IMG/VR virus record: IMGVR_UViG_3300050015_000093
Coordinates: 1-35,831 of that record
Source: a virus
DNA: 35,831 nucleotides
Direction: 5' to 3' (one strand)
This document shows, in pieces, positions 35,229 to 35,831 of the stretch. Under the pieces are notes generated by a model, which was given only the letters and a program-made list of their open reading frames with translations, ran no database searches and was not told where the DNA came from. Both the position numbers and the translations under genes were made by a program. Position 1 is the first letter of the stretch, and the number at the start of each line of letters is the position of its first letter.

Positions 35229-35831
35229 ATGAGCTTATCACAAGGATTTCCCAATACTTTCAGCGTAACACAGCAGACACAAGAAGTACTAAAGAATACG
35301 GACAATGAAACCAAGAAAATATATACCGATGTTAACGGAGTTATGGCGGCAAACGGTCACGCTCACACAGGAAATGGGAGTGACGGGGCGGCGGTAAAGG
35401 CTGTTGATGTGGTCAATGTCCCTGCTGGCAACATTGCGTCAGCAACGGTGCAAGCGGCACTTAATGAGTTAGATACGAAAAAAGTTCCACTATCTTTAGC
35501 GACAACCGCAGGAGATATTCTATACGCAACTGCTACCGCCACTCTTGCAAGACTAGGAATTGTGGCAGACAAAAGATTGTTTGGCAACGCAGCCGGAACT
35601 GCTCCCGAATGGGCGACAGGAATTAAATCAGGGAAATTTACACGAGATATGACGGCTGCATCCAGCAATGTATCTTATACAGGTATTGGTTTTAAGCCGT
35701 CCGAACTGTTGGCTTTCGCGAATGTTAATACTACCGGCGTTTTTTCCATTGGTTCGACAAGTGGAGTTATGTATTATACGGGTGGTACTGTCCCTGCATG
35801 GTATACCTATACATCAATTTGCTTGCTCAAC
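35229..35831 (+). CDS. Tail fibre/appendage protein, partial (runs off window end)
   Basis: 201 codons visible with no stop, TAAGGAGGTTAATA before ATG. N-terminal helix (FSVTQQTQEVLKNTDNETKKIY), then a fibre-like segment NGHAHTGNGSDGAAV, ATVQAALNELDTKKV and Ala/Thr/Gly-rich beta repeats. GHxHTG and QAALNELD patterns are typical of phage tail-fibre shafts. It probably binds the host surface. Confidence 0.65.
   Translation, partial: MSLSQGFPNTFSVTQQTQEVLKNTDNETKKIYTDVNGVMAANGHAHTGNGSDGAAVKAVDVVNVPAGNIASATVQAALNELDTKKVPLSLATTAGDILYATATATLARLGIVADKRLFGNAAGTAPEWATGIKSGKFTRDMTAASSNVSYTGIGFKPSELLAFANVNTTGVFSIGSTSGVMYYTGGTVPAWYTYTSICLLN

Overview
The window is a stretch of a tailed-bacteriophage genome with podovirus-type head and tail genes. 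It probably comes from a temperate phage or phage-plasmid of a Bacillota host. The reasons are strong AGGAGG-type ribosome binding sites, frequent TTG/GTG starts, a replisome-organiser gene, consensus -35/-10 promoters and compact gene packing with 1-8 base overlaps. A two-frame overlapping gene pair after the lysin looks like a spanin pair, which would imply a host with an outer membrane (for example Negativicutes); this is an inference. No integrase is seen in the window.

Layout. 1-240: two tiny membrane ORFs on the minus strand, divergent from the lysis block. 243-2083: lysis block (small membrane proteins, a two-TM holin candidate, a glucosaminidase-like lysin and two overlapping spanin-like genes). 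2089-3370: terminator, a ribbon-helix-helix (RHH) gene with its operator, then about 0.8 kb without protein genes but rich in hairpins, beginning with a near-consensus promoter and a roughly 200-nt transcription unit that ends at a terminator. 3326-5026: partition-like module (RHH gene, ParA ATPase, second RHH gene). 5080-6455: divergent RHH genes and an antirepressor-like gene. 6512-16917: long rightward early operon: Cys-rich small proteins, Gp157-like protein, single-strand annealing protein, AAA ATPase, SSB-like protein, cytosine-methyltransferase-like protein, replisome organiser with internal iterons (likely origin), helicase-loader-like protein, PD-(D/E)XK nuclease, two nucleotide-pyrophosphohydrolase-like proteins, zinc-ribbon proteins and two HNH homing endonucleases. 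16991-17103: terminator and tRNA-Thr(UGU). 17685-18647: leftward cluster of four small genes. 18738-20700: two pseudoknot-capable leaders, a winged-helix-like gene and a GIY-YIG/T5orf172-type gene.

20784 to the end: virion block, in order small terminase, large terminase (split into separate ATPase and nuclease reading frames), HNH nuclease, portal, small basic proteins, cold-shock-like protein, HExxH protein, scaffold, major capsid gene interrupted by a group I intron with a LAGLIDADG endonuclease, decoration protein, adaptor/connector proteins, another HNH endonuclease, tail hub/stabiliser and the start of a tail-fibre gene that runs off the end.

Three themes stand out. Regulation seems to lean on RHH proteins with palindromic operators: six RHH-like genes and no CI-type repressor in this window. 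The genome is heavily colonised by homing endonucleases: four HNH, one LAGLIDADG and one GIY-YIG-like. Several non-coding segments have promoter, terminator or pseudoknot architecture that the protein genes do not explain. All function calls come from reading motifs by eye; no database search was run.
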